This document shows, piece by piece, positions 1 to 7,444 of a DNA stretch of 59,044 nucleotides (its first letter is position 1; every line of letters starts with the position of its first letter). The DNA is from CAYNNP01 sp964398215. Lineage in GTDB: Bacteria; Planctomycetota; Planctomycetia; Pirellulales; Pirellulaceae. The DNA lies in NCBI GenBank assembly GCA_964398215.1, contig CAYNNP010000010.1, positions 1-59,044 on the forward strand, given 5' to 3'. Under the pieces are notes generated by a model. That model did not search any database, had not been told where the DNA came from, and worked only from the letters and a program-made list of their open reading frames with translations. The position numbers and the translations under genes were made by a program.

Positions 1-384
1 TCGTCGAATGCGATGGAATGCTTGTCCGCAATGGCAGGCAACTTCAAACGGTCTACTTTCTACTGAAACAGGTCGGAGACCGAAACACCGTGAATATTCC
101 GTTTGCCGCTACTGTCAATGACCGTCGGCACATCTCGATAACTTTCAAAATTCCGCAGACTAAGCCTATCAACGCGGTAACGTACACACAGGTTGCCAGA
201 ACGAATCGTGGCGTCTGGTCAAGAATCTCAAACGGTGACGAAGGGATGTCAGGTAAGTATGCTCAGCTCTCAAGAGCAGAACTGGGATGTCAGTTTGCGG
301 GTTAAAACCAGCCACTCGTTTGCGGGTTATAGCCAGCCAGTGAAGGAATGGGTTTACTTTCAATTGCCGATCCCCAAGTTTGCG
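1..384. other. Non-coding stretch at window edge
   Basis: No convincing gene was found in the first 384 bases. One frame is open on the plus strand from base 3 to about 305, but its translation matches nothing I recognise and it runs into a short direct repeat. It could be the tail of a gene that starts outside the window, but I see no support for that. The rnhB gene often found near yraN is not visible here. Confidence 0.4.
294..343. repeat. Two-unit 25-bp direct repeat
   Basis: Two adjacent 25-base units (294-318 and 319-343) both begin TTTGCGGGTTA and share about 20 of 25 positions. The shared part continues as CCAGCCA. It lies downstream of yraN, outside any supported gene. I suspect a dispersed intergenic repeat family of planctomycetes, but only these two units are visible here. 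Confidence 0.6.
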
Positions 385-828
385 TCAAAACATTTGGTAG
401 TCGCCGGTGGCCTCGAAAGCTGCTTCGTAGTGAACAATCTTTTCGGGCTCATTCGACGCTTTGGTCCACCAGACGGCGATCACATCGAAGCGGCACGATG
501 TACCCAACAGTTTCTTTCTTTTCAAATACCGCATCGCAGCACGAGTGATCCGGTGCTGTTTGTTTTCGTCAACTCGATCCGCAGGATTGCCGGGCTTGGT
601 GGTCGAGTGCGTTTTGACTTCAACAAAGATGATCAGGCGACGTTTGCGGTCGATAGCAATCACATCGATTTCGCCCGCGCGATCCGCTTCGCTTTCGGCA
701 ACAACGACAAGCCCTTTTTTGCGCAGATACCGCGCGGAGGCTTGTTCACCTCGTTTTCCGACCGATGCGTCAGGGTCGATTGCCCCATATCGCCAATCTT
801 GATAGCGATCACGAAGTCGATCAAACAT
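385..828 (-). CDS. yraN: YraN/UPF0102 family nuclease-like protein
   Basis: A 147-residue protein of the UPF0102 (YraN) family, which has a restriction-endonuclease-like fold of unproven function. The family signature is visible: KRGEQAA-like GKRGEQASARYL near residue 24, then GEIDVIA and FVEVKT, the acidic/EVK core of the nuclease fold, and RFDVIAV near the C-terminus. Length is slightly above the usual 115-130 residues because of an N-terminal extension of about 20 residues. It follows rplS on the same strand, as in many bacteria, but a strong terminator at 933-957 separates the two, so it probably has its own promoter or relies on read-through. Family assignment is firm; cellular role is unknown. 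Confidence 0.9.
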   Translation of the reverse strand: MFDRLRDRYQDWRYGAIDPDASVGKRGEQASARYLRKKGLVVVAESEADRAGEIDVIAIDRKRRLIIFVEVKTHSTTKPGNPADRVDENKQHRITRAAMRYLKRKKLLGTSCRFDVIAVWWTKASNEPEKIVHYEAAFEATGDYQMF

Positions 829-932
829 GTCGCCCCGCCGTTAGAGTTTTGGCCAGGCTGGTTTTGCAGAACGAATCAGCAAGGTAGCACTGGGCCTCTT
901 TCTGTGAGCGTCTTGCCACTTACAAAATAAAC

Positions 933-957
933 CCCTGCTCGCCGAGGGCGAGCAGGG
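933..957 (-). terminator. Rho-independent terminator after rplS
   Basis: A perfect 11-bp GC-rich stem (CCCTGCTCGCC / GGCGAGCAGGG) with a 3-base loop. Read on the minus strand it is followed by GTTTATTTTG. It lies 41 bases beyond the rplS stop and is the natural end of the ffh/rpsP-trmD-rplS transcript. Confidence 0.85.
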
Positions 958-997
958 AGAACGATTTCTGGCTAGGCAATTCAAGCCCAGCAGCGGA

Positions 998-1351
998 CTA
1001 AGTCCGGCGGCGTTCTTTCAGACGCACGGCTTTACCGACACGTTCACGCAAGAAGTACAACTTTGCACGACGAACAACCGCACTCCGTTTGACTTCTACT
1101 TTCTGGATACGTGGGCTGTGCAGTGGGAACTTACGCTCCACACCTTCACCGGCGACGATACGACGAACAGAGAACATTTCTCTTGATCCGCTGCCGCTAC
1201 GTGCGATCACAACACCGGTAAAGACTTGGATGCGTTCTTTGCTGCCTTCCAAAATCTTGAGGTGAACATCAACGGTATCACCGATCTCAAACTGCGGTGG
1301 ATTCTCTTTCAGGGCGGCCTTTTCGACCAGGTCCATGATTGCTTGGCTCAT
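998..1351 (-). CDS. rplS: 50S ribosomal protein L19
   Basis: A 117-residue protein, the normal length for bL19, a component of the large ribosomal subunit at the 30S interface. Typical features are the segment FEIGDTVDVHLKILEG, the GVVIAR strand, the SVRRIVAGEGVER motif and the basic tail with RRAKLYFLR. The ATG is preceded by a good Shine-Dalgarno (AAGAGG, about 8 bases upstream on the minus strand). It is the last gene of the rpsP-trmD-rplS unit, 27 bases after trmD, and is followed by a strong terminator. Confidence 0.98.
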   Translation of the reverse strand: MSQAIMDLVEKAALKENPPQFEIGDTVDVHLKILEGSKERIQVFTGVVIARSGSGSREMFSVRRIVAGEGVERKFPLHSPRIQKVEVKRSAVVRRAKLYFLRERVGKAVRLKERRRT

Positions 1352-1378
1352 TACTTAGCCTCTTATGGTTTCAATTTT

Positions 1379-2080
1379 CTATTCGGTTGTTTCATCAGGC
1401 AGCAAATCTTTGCGCCGTTGCTTGGTTCGCATCAACGATTGTTCCTGTCGCCATTTGGCGATCGCTTTGTGATCGCCGCTCAGCAAAACATCGGGAACAC
1501 CGTGTCCGCGAAACTCTCTTGGTCGTGTGTATTGTGGAAACTCAAGCAGCCGATTTCCGCGGCTAAATGAGTCATCGATACTGCTGTTTTCGTCGCCCAG
1601 TACGCCCGGCAAAAGCCGAACAACCGCATCAACGATCATCATTGCAGCGACTTCGCCTCCGTTCAAGACAAAGTCTCCAACACTGATTTCTTCCGGTTCC
1701 AGGATATCCATCACACGTTGGTCGAATCCTTCATATCGGCCACACAGCATCAAAACTCGATCACTGGTTGCCAAATCCTCCGCCATTCTCTGATCAAACC
1801 GTTTGCCTTGTGGCGTCAGCATGATCCTCCTGGTTTTGGACGTATCCATTGCTTCGACTGCTTCCACGCAATCAACCGTTGGTTCCACTTGAATCAACAT
1901 TCCAGGTCCGCCACCAAAAGGTCGATCATCCACCTTTTTGTGCGGTACGTGCTCTGCCCAGTTGCGAAGATCATGACGGTGAATCTGAACCAAGTCTTTT
2001 TGGATCGCTTTGTCCAATAAGCTTTGAGTCAGGTAGCCGTCGAAAATCGCAGGGAACAGCGTAACGATGTCGAATCGCAT
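1379..2080 (-). CDS. trmD: tRNA (guanine-N1)-methyltransferase TrmD
   Basis: A 233-residue SPOUT-class enzyme that methylates G37 (N1) next to the anticodon of tRNAs reading CNN codons, using S-adenosylmethionine and preventing +1 frameshifts. The start MRFDIVTLFP is canonical. The trefoil-knot SAM-binding motifs are visible: LCGRYEGFDQRV around residue 112 and ISVGDFVLNGGE around residue 132. YTRPREFRG and the C-terminal substrate-binding helices follow. Only 15 bases separate it from the rpsP stop, with no rimM between them, which differs from the usual rpsP-rimM-trmD-rplS order. No clear Shine-Dalgarno is seen, suggesting translational coupling to rpsP. Confidence 0.98.
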   Translation of the reverse strand: MRFDIVTLFPAIFDGYLTQSLLDKAIQKDLVQIHRHDLRNWAEHVPHKKVDDRPFGGGPGMLIQVEPTVDCVEAVEAMDTSKTRRIMLTPQGKRFDQRMAEDLATSDRVLMLCGRYEGFDQRVMDILEPEEISVGDFVLNGGEVAAMMIVDAVVRLLPGVLGDENSSIDDSFSRGNRLLEFPQYTRPREFRGHGVPDVLLSGDHKAIAKWRQEQSLMRTKQRRKDLLPDETTE

Positions 2081-2095
2081 GGCTGACGGCTGCGA

Positions 2096-2557
2096 TCACT
2101 CGCTAGCCGTTTCCTCCGCAGGTTTTTCCTCTGCAGCCGGAGCTTCTGCTGCGGGAGCGTCTTCGGCCGGTGCTTCATCAGCCGGCTTTGCCTCCTCAGC
2201 TTTTGGCTCTTCCTTTTTCTTTTTCGGCTTGGGAGCTGCTGGTGCTGGCGCGTAATCCTTCCGCGTCTTCAACCGCTCCAAAGCTTCTTTCTGAGCATCC
2301 AGATGGGTGCCATCGGTGCCATACTTCTTGATCAAGACACGCACTTTGTCGCTAGGCTGAGCACCAACGCTTAACCAATAGTCAACACGTTCGGCCTTCA
2401 ATTTGACTCGAGCATCCGTTTCAGGAACACTCGGATCGTAGTAGCCCAATTCTTCGATCACGCGACCATCGCGCGGGCTTCTTTGGTCCATCGCACAAAC
2501 GCGATAGAAAGGCCGGTGAGTACGGCCCATTTTTTTCATTCGTAAACGAACTGCCAC
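2096..2557 (-). CDS. rpsP: 30S ribosomal protein S16 with long acidic/Ala-rich tail
   Basis: Small-subunit protein bS16. The start is placed at a GTG (base 2557): the mature S16 N-terminus is VAVRLRMKKMG and AGGAG lies 9 bases upstream of that GTG, whereas an upstream ATG at 2629 would add 24 unrelated residues and has no such site. The first 85 or so residues are a standard S16, with GRTHRPFYRV, DGRVIEELGYYDP and the SVGAQPSDKV segment. About 65 further residues form a low-complexity tail rich in Lys, then Ala, Pro and Glu, giving 153 residues against the usual 75-90. It is the first gene after a 200-base leader with alternative hairpins and is followed 15 bases later by trmD. Confidence 0.95.
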   Translation of the reverse strand: MAVRLRMKKMGRTHRPFYRVCAMDQRSPRDGRVIEELGYYDPSVPETDARVKLKAERVDYWLSVGAQPSDKVRVLIKKYGTDGTHLDAQKEALERLKTRKDYAPAPAAPKPKKKKEEPKAEEAKPADEAPAEDAPAAEAPAAEEKPAEETASE

Positions 2558-2646
2558 TGAATGTTTCTCCTGAAACGTTGAGGTAAATTTCGAGTCAGAC
2601 GGCCACAATGAACGGTGAAATTCACTCACAGATCACTGTGTGTCGG

Positions 2647-2741
2647 TGCCAATACATTTGGCATTGTTCTCGTTGTCGTGGATTCCGGTTGGAAACCCGC
2701 CAAGAAGCTCGGACATGGCCGAAATTCTTGGTGAGCTTCTT
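2647..2741 (-). promoter_or_regulatory. Structured rpsP leader with competing hairpins
   Basis: The 202 bases between the ffh stop and the rpsP GTG contain several inverted repeats. One is a 9-bp perfect stem AAGAAGCTC/GAGCTTCTT (2702-2710 with 2733-2741). A second is a 7-bp stem CCAAGAA/TTCTTGG (2700-2706 with 2725-2731), which shares bases with the first and so cannot form at the same time. The third is a separate 6-bp hairpin TGCCAA/TTGGCA (2647-2663). Such mutually exclusive pairs resemble ribosomal-protein leaders or attenuators, but regulation is inferred only from the pairing. Confidence 0.4.
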
Positions 2742-2759
2742 TACTGTATGAATGTCGTG

Positions 2760-4235
2760 TTACTTTTTGTTCCTCTTCATTTGGCGTTTTAGTTTCTCGC
2801 GTTGTTTCTTTTGCTTGGCTCGATCGGAACTTGATAAACGTTTGCCCGTTGTTTTCTTGACCTTCATGCCGCGCATGGTTGGGTCTGCCAAGGCACCGCT
2901 GGACTGCAGTTGTTGCATCATTTTCATGCGATCACCGACGCCTTGGCCGGCCATGCCCTGCATCATCGGCTTCATCACATCGAACTGTTTGATCAACTGT
3001 GAAACCATGGGCGACTGAACCCCGGCTCCATTGGCGATTCGTGTTCTGCGTCTGGTGTCGATCAGTTTGGGGTTTTTGCGTTCTGCGGGCGTCATGCTAT
3101 TGATCACGCCGATCGTTTGGCGAATACCGCCAGCAGCCTCTTCGCTCTCCAAAGCTTCTTTGAACTGGCCCATTCCCGGCATCAGTCCCATCATTTTTCC
3201 CATCAAGCCTGGCTGGGCGACCTTCATCATCATGTTCTTGAAGTCGTCCAGCGAAAACTCACCGGAAGCCATTTTGGCTTCCAGCTCTTCGCGTTCTTTT
3301 TCGTCGACGATCCGGTGCGCTTCATTGGCCAGAGCAACCATGTCGCCCATTTGCAGAATCCGGCCCGCCATGCCTTCAGGGCGGAAAGATTCCAGGGCGT
3401 TCATGTGTTCGCCGGTACCGATGAATTTGATCGGTACTCCAGTCACATGCTTGACCGACAGCAAAGCACCACCGCGTGCATCGCCATCAAGCTTGGTCAT
3501 GATCACGCCGTCAAGTTCCAGTGCCTCGTTAAAGGCGCCTGCACTGTTGACAGCGTCTTGTCCGGTCATTCCATCGACCACCAAGTAGACTTGGTCTGGG
3601 CCGACTTTTTTGTCGATGCGTTGCAGTTCCGCCATCAACTCTTCGTCGATCGCCAACCGACCTGCGGTGTCCAAGATGACGACGCGAGCGCCCTCTTGCT
3701 TGGCTTTCTTGACACCAGCCTGACAAACTTTGACAGGGTTCTTGTTTTCTTTATCGCTGAATACCGGAATGCCTAACTGGTCACCCAGGACATGCAACTG
3801 ATCGATCGCAGCGGGGCGCTGGAGGTCTGCGGCGACCAGCATCGGCTTGACGTCTTGTTCTAGCAGCAGCTTGCTGAGCTTGCCGCACGTCGTTGTCTTT
3901 CCGCTACCCTGCAGACCGCAGAGCATGATGACGGTCGGGCCTTCTTTCTTTAGATGCAAAGAAGGATCAACGGGGCCCAAGATCTCGATCAGCTGTTCAT
4001 GAACAATGCGGATCAATTCTTCTTGTGGCCGCAAACTCAGTAGGACTCGTTTGCCGAGTGCCTGCTTCGAGACTTGCTCCATGAAGTCCTGGACAACGGG
4101 ATAGCTGACATCCGCGTCCAGTAGCGATTTTTGAACAATATCCAGCCCCTCGCGCATATTGCTCTCAGTAAGCTTGCCTTTACCGGTCAAGCTCTTGAAA
4201 GCAGACTGCAGTCCATCGGAGAGGGATTCAAACAC
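2760..4235 (-). CDS. ffh: Signal recognition particle protein Ffh (SRP54)
   Basis: A 491-residue SRP GTPase that binds signal sequences of nascent membrane and secreted proteins together with 4.5S RNA and docks at FtsY. Domain order is the N helical bundle (about 1-90), then the G domain with GLQGSGKTT (P loop), DTAGR, and TKLDGDARGG. The Met-rich M domain runs from about residue 325, with clusters such as MMGLMPGMG and the RNA-binding RRRTRIANGAG. The C-terminus adds a strongly basic tail of about 30 residues. The start MFESLSDGLQSAF is canonical. The next gene on this strand is rpsP, 202 bases downstream; a nested hairpin lies just upstream of the start. Confidence 0.98.
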   Translation of the reverse strand: MFESLSDGLQSAFKSLTGKGKLTESNMREGLDIVQKSLLDADVSYPVVQDFMEQVSKQALGKRVLLSLRPQEELIRIVHEQLIEILGPVDPSLHLKKEGPTVIMLCGLQGSGKTTTCGKLSKLLLEQDVKPMLVAADLQRPAAIDQLHVLGDQLGIPVFSDKENKNPVKVCQAGVKKAKQEGARVVILDTAGRLAIDEELMAELQRIDKKVGPDQVYLVVDGMTGQDAVNSAGAFNEALELDGVIMTKLDGDARGGALLSVKHVTGVPIKFIGTGEHMNALESFRPEGMAGRILQMGDMVALANEAHRIVDEKEREELEAKMASGEFSLDDFKNMMMKVAQPGLMGKMMGLMPGMGQFKEALESEEAAGGIRQTIGVINSMTPAERKNPKLIDTRRRTRIANGAGVQSPMVSQLIKQFDVMKPMMQGMAGQGVGDRMKMMQQLQSSGALADPTMRGMKVKKTTGKRLSSSDRAKQKKQREKLKRQMKRNKK

Positions 4236-4273
4236 CGCGGTGCCTGTTGGTTGGAAAGTTCAAAAATAGCCAA

Positions 4274-4309
4274 GGCCGAGATCTAGCGTTTTGTAAACGC
4301 CACTCGGCC
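4274..4309 (-). terminator. Nested stem-loop between leuD and ffh
   Basis: Outer arms GGCCGAG/CTCGGCC (4274-4280 and 4303-4309) enclose a second stem GCGTTT/AAACGC with a 3-base loop (4286-4300). On the minus strand it is followed by TTGGCTATTTTTG. It lies about 180 bases after leuD and 39 bases before ffh, so it could end the leuCD transcript or be part of the ffh leader. Confidence 0.5.
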
Positions 4310-4488
4310 GCAGGGGAAGCTCAGTAGTTTACGGGAAATAAGCCGTTTTTGTAAATGGATTACGTGACGGTTTTTGGGACTTTGTGAGCCGGATTTTAGG
4401 AGAAAAGCCCCCTTTGAGCACTCAATTTGGTGCCGAACGCAAAGCTCTGTGATCTTTGGCACCTAGGTCGCCCGTCCCAGGCAGCCAG

Positions 4489-5082
4489 TCACCAAGTCCG
4501 AGCGGTTTCGTATTCGGTGATCTTTTCGGCGTGCTGAAGCGTCTGGGCGATATCGTCCAAGCCATTGAGCAGGTTGTGGCGGCGGCTCGCGTCGACCTCA
4601 AAACTCAGCTCCAAACCGTGTTCATCTGCCACCGTCTGTTTTTCCAAGTCAACAGAGAGTTGATAGCCAGGATGCTTTGCCGAGCGATCAAAGATGTCCT
4701 GAACATCAGCTTCGCTGAGCACGATTGGCAACAGACCGTTCTTGAACGAGTTGTTGAAAAAGATATCTGCAAACGATGGCGCAATCACGCAGCGGAATCC
4801 GTAATCATCCAGCGCCCAAACGGCGTGCTCGCGACTACTGCCACTGCCGAAATTCTTGCGTGCCACCAAAACCGATGCGCCTTTGACGGTGCTCTGATTC
4901 AGTTCGAAATCTGGATTCGGAGTTTCGCCGTCGTCCTGAAAACGCCAATCGTAAAACAGGAACTGCCCAAACCCCGTGCGTTCAATTCGTTTCAAGAATT
5001 GCTTGGGGATGATTTGGTCCGTGTCAACGTTGGCGCGATCCATCGTGGCAACGATGCCAGTGTGCGTGGTGAATTTTTTCAT
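4489..5082 (-). CDS. leuD: 3-isopropylmalate dehydratase small subunit
   Basis: A 197-residue subunit of isopropylmalate isomerase (EC 4.2.1.33), which with LeuC converts 2-isopropylmalate to 3-isopropylmalate in leucine synthesis. Visible hallmarks are the N-terminal NVDTDQIIPKQFLKR, FLFYDWRF, the swivelling-domain loop NFGSGSSREHAVWAL, and FADIFFNNSFKNGLLP. It starts at ATG 5082, 66 bases after the leuC stop on the same strand, so the two subunits form an operon. The length is standard. Confidence 0.97.
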   Translation of the reverse strand: MKKFTTHTGIVATMDRANVDTDQIIPKQFLKRIERTGFGQFLFYDWRFQDDGETPNPDFELNQSTVKGASVLVARKNFGSGSSREHAVWALDDYGFRCVIAPSFADIFFNNSFKNGLLPIVLSEADVQDIFDRSAKHPGYQLSVDLEKQTVADEHGLELSFEVDASRRHNLLNGLDDIAQTLQHAEKITEYETARTW

Positions 5083-5148
5083 GATGGTTCAGTCGTACAG
5101 TCGAAGTGAGGAATCGTTGTCGTCGGAAAATGCATCGTGGATGCTCTG

Positions 5149-6567
5149 CTATGACTTGTAGTCCCAGCCTCGGATGTCAACAAAGTGCCCTTGGACTGCC
5201 GCCGCCGCGGCCATCGCTGGACTGACCAAGTGTGTTCGCCCGCCCTTGCCCTGGCGTCCTTCAAAATTCCGGTTGCTGGTGCTTGCACATCTTTCGCCCG
5301 GCGCCAGTTTGTCCGGATTCATGGCAAGACACATGCTGCAACCGGCTTCACGCCAGTCAAAGCCGGCTTCGGTAAAGACTTTGTCCAGCCCTTCGCGTTC
5401 CGCATGCTCTTTGACCTTACCACTGCCTGGCACAACCATCGCGTCAACGTTTCCGGAAACGCGATGACCTTTGACGACTTCTGCTGCCGCTCGTAGATCT
5501 TCGATACGTGCATTGGTGCACGAGCCGATGAAGACGCGATCGATGCCAATTTCCTGGATCGGTGTTTTGGCGGTCAGCCCCATGTATTCAAGTGCTTGTG
5601 CGGTCGACTTTTGTTCGGTGCTGTCATCAAAGTCGGCTGGGTCTGGCACTCCACTCGTAATACTGGTGACTTGCCCAGGGTTGGTTCCCCAAGTTACTTG
5701 CGGTTCGATATCGGAGCCTTGGTAGACCTGCGAGCGATCAAATTTTGCTCCTGGGTCAGAATGCAAATCTTTCCATCTAGCAACCGCGGCTTCAAAGTCG
5801 CTCGGTACTTCAGGTTTACCGCGCAAGTATTCGTAGGTGATTTCGTCAGCCGCGATCATGCCAGCACGTGCACCGGCTTCGATGGACATATTGCAGACCG
5901 TCATGCGTTCTTCCATGGAAAGTGCACGCACGCAGTCGCCGGTGTATTCCAAAACGTATCCTGTTCCGCCGGCTGTACCGATTTGACCAATCAAGTACAA
6001 AATCATGTCTTTCGCGGTCACGCCTTTTGAAAGCGCACCGTCGACACGTAGCTCAAACGTTTTGGGTTTGAATTGCAGCAGCGTTTGAGTTGCCAAAACA
6101 TGTTCGACTTCGCTGGTGCCAATTCCGAAAGCAAGCGCACCGAACGCGCCGTGAGTCGCAGTGTGACTGTCCCCACAAACAATTGTCATCCCTGGTTGCG
6201 TGTACCCGTTTTCGGGACCGATCACATGCACGATGCCTTGGCGAACATCACCGATGTCAAATAATTGAATGTCGAATTCTTTGCAATTCGAACGCAGCGT
6301 TTCAATTTGTTTTCGGCTGATCGGGTCGGCGATGGGCAGACTGCGATCACTGGTGGGTACGTTGTGATCTGGTGTGGCCAGCGTGCGATTGGGGCGGCGG
6401 ACTGGACGATTGGTCAACCGCAAACCCTCGAATGCTTGAGGGCTTGTGACTTCGTGGACCAAGTGCAAGTCGATGTAAAGAATCACCGGCCCAGAATCAG
6501 GTTGGTAAACAACATGCTCGTCCCAGATTTTGTCCAGTAACGTACGAGGTGAATCTGATTGTGTCAT
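5149..6567 (-). CDS. leuC: 3-isopropylmalate dehydratase large subunit
   Basis: A 472-residue aconitase-family subunit carrying the [4Fe-4S] cluster used for isopropylmalate isomerisation in leucine biosynthesis. The start is set at ATG 6567 (MTQSDSPRTLLDKIW), because LeuC proteins begin this way; the 50 residues that could be added upstream are unrelated. Visible motifs are YIDLHLVHEVTSPQAFEGL, VCGDSHTATHGAFGALAFGIG, the cluster cysteines in IGSCTNARIEDL and in the pair of GCSMCLAMNPD, and SNRNFEGRQGKGGRTHLVSP. It is followed by leuD. No strong Shine-Dalgarno was seen. Confidence 0.97.
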   Translation of the reverse strand: MTQSDSPRTLLDKIWDEHVVYQPDSGPVILYIDLHLVHEVTSPQAFEGLRLTNRPVRRPNRTLATPDHNVPTSDRSLPIADPISRKQIETLRSNCKEFDIQLFDIGDVRQGIVHVIGPENGYTQPGMTIVCGDSHTATHGAFGALAFGIGTSEVEHVLATQTLLQFKPKTFELRVDGALSKGVTAKDMILYLIGQIGTAGGTGYVLEYTGDCVRALSMEERMTVCNMSIEAGARAGMIAADEITYEYLRGKPEVPSDFEAAVARWKDLHSDPGAKFDRSQVYQGSDIEPQVTWGTNPGQVTSITSGVPDPADFDDSTEQKSTAQALEYMGLTAKTPIQEIGIDRVFIGSCTNARIEDLRAAAEVVKGHRVSGNVDAMVVPGSGKVKEHAEREGLDKVFTEAGFDWREAGCSMCLAMNPDKLAPGERCASTSNRNFEGRQGKGGRTHLVSPAMAAAAAVQGHFVDIRGWDYKS

Positions 6568-6789
6568 GGAATGCGGTCGCGTTGGGAAACTGTTTTCTTC
6601 CCCAACACTGTCGACTTTCACACCATAAAAGTCAACGCTCAGGCGGTGGATACCGATGTGGATCACTACAACGGCTTCGGAGATTCCGTCTAAGGCGAAA
6701 GAAACCACCAAAAGCAACCAAGGTCACTGAAAAGAGCTTCCAGTCACGCTGCGCAAACTGCCCGATCCTGTGATGCAAACACCATCACG

Positions 6790-7314
6790 TTAACTTTCTG
6801 ATTCCCTCTGGACGCCTGGCCGTTTCCAGATCCAAAACAGCCCTCCGGCAACTGGGACTGCGAGGTACCGATAGATCGGCGGACCGAAGACTACCGTTGC
6901 GTTGAAAACAATGAAAGCGAACGCTGCCTGGAATGCGAATGACAATTTAGAAGCAGCAGCCTGAGGACGTGTGCGGTATGCCCAGATGCGAATCACATCG
7001 GCCAACCAAGCCAACGTGAACGCGTAGTTGACCCACACGCCATCGCCGCGCCGAATTCCGGTCACGCGCGCGGTTTCATCTGCTGTATGCTGCCAGGCGA
7101 CGTAATGGCTCCAGTCATGGACGAAATGGAACGCAAGCAGCACATGTGCGCAGTAACAACACCACGCGATCGTCCAAACCCAACACTCCCGCGTGCGGTC
7201 CACAGGGCGTTGTCGTCGGCTCACGAATACGATGACATACCGAGCAATGTATAACAGCACTGTGATACGTATGGACCACAACATCCACTGCTGACCGGAC
7301 GTCAAGTCAAACAT
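6790..7314 (-). CDS. Hypothetical four-helix membrane protein
   Basis: I do not recognise this 174-residue protein. About four hydrophobic segments are visible: near residues 13-32, 46-68, 112-130 and 128-165, with the last two close together. Short arginine-rich loops such as RRQRPVDRTRE separate them, so it is probably an integral inner-membrane protein. Aromatic and histidine residues are frequent (WIAWCCYCAHVLLAFHFVHDW-like stretch near residue 50), which recalls small redox or quinone-linked membrane proteins, but no cofactor motif is clear. It lies upstream of leuC on the same strand with a 222-base gap, and divergent to the next gene. Confidence 0.65.
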   Translation of the reverse strand: MFDLTSGQQWMLWSIRITVLLYIARYVIVFVSRRQRPVDRTRECWVWTIAWCCYCAHVLLAFHFVHDWSHYVAWQHTADETARVTGIRRGDGVWVNYAFTLAWLADVIRIWAYRTRPQAAASKLSFAFQAAFAFIVFNATVVFGPPIYRYLAVPVAGGLFWIWKRPGVQRESES

Positions 7315-7444
7315 TTTTTCAAAGCCTGTTTCTTTTGAGGACTACGATGTCCGACACCACGCCAATCATCCAATACACTATCAGTTCGGCTCGCAATTGA
7401 AACCAGCAGCACTCGGTACACAAATTTCTTGGAGATAGATTTCA

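Noticed and set aside
193..930. A 245-codon open frame on the plus strand opposite yraN
   Set aside because: It lies antisense to a well-supported yraN and shows no family features; typical shadow frame.
6568..6717. Longer LeuC from base 6717
   Set aside because: The extra 50 residues match no LeuC; the canonical start is ATG 6567.
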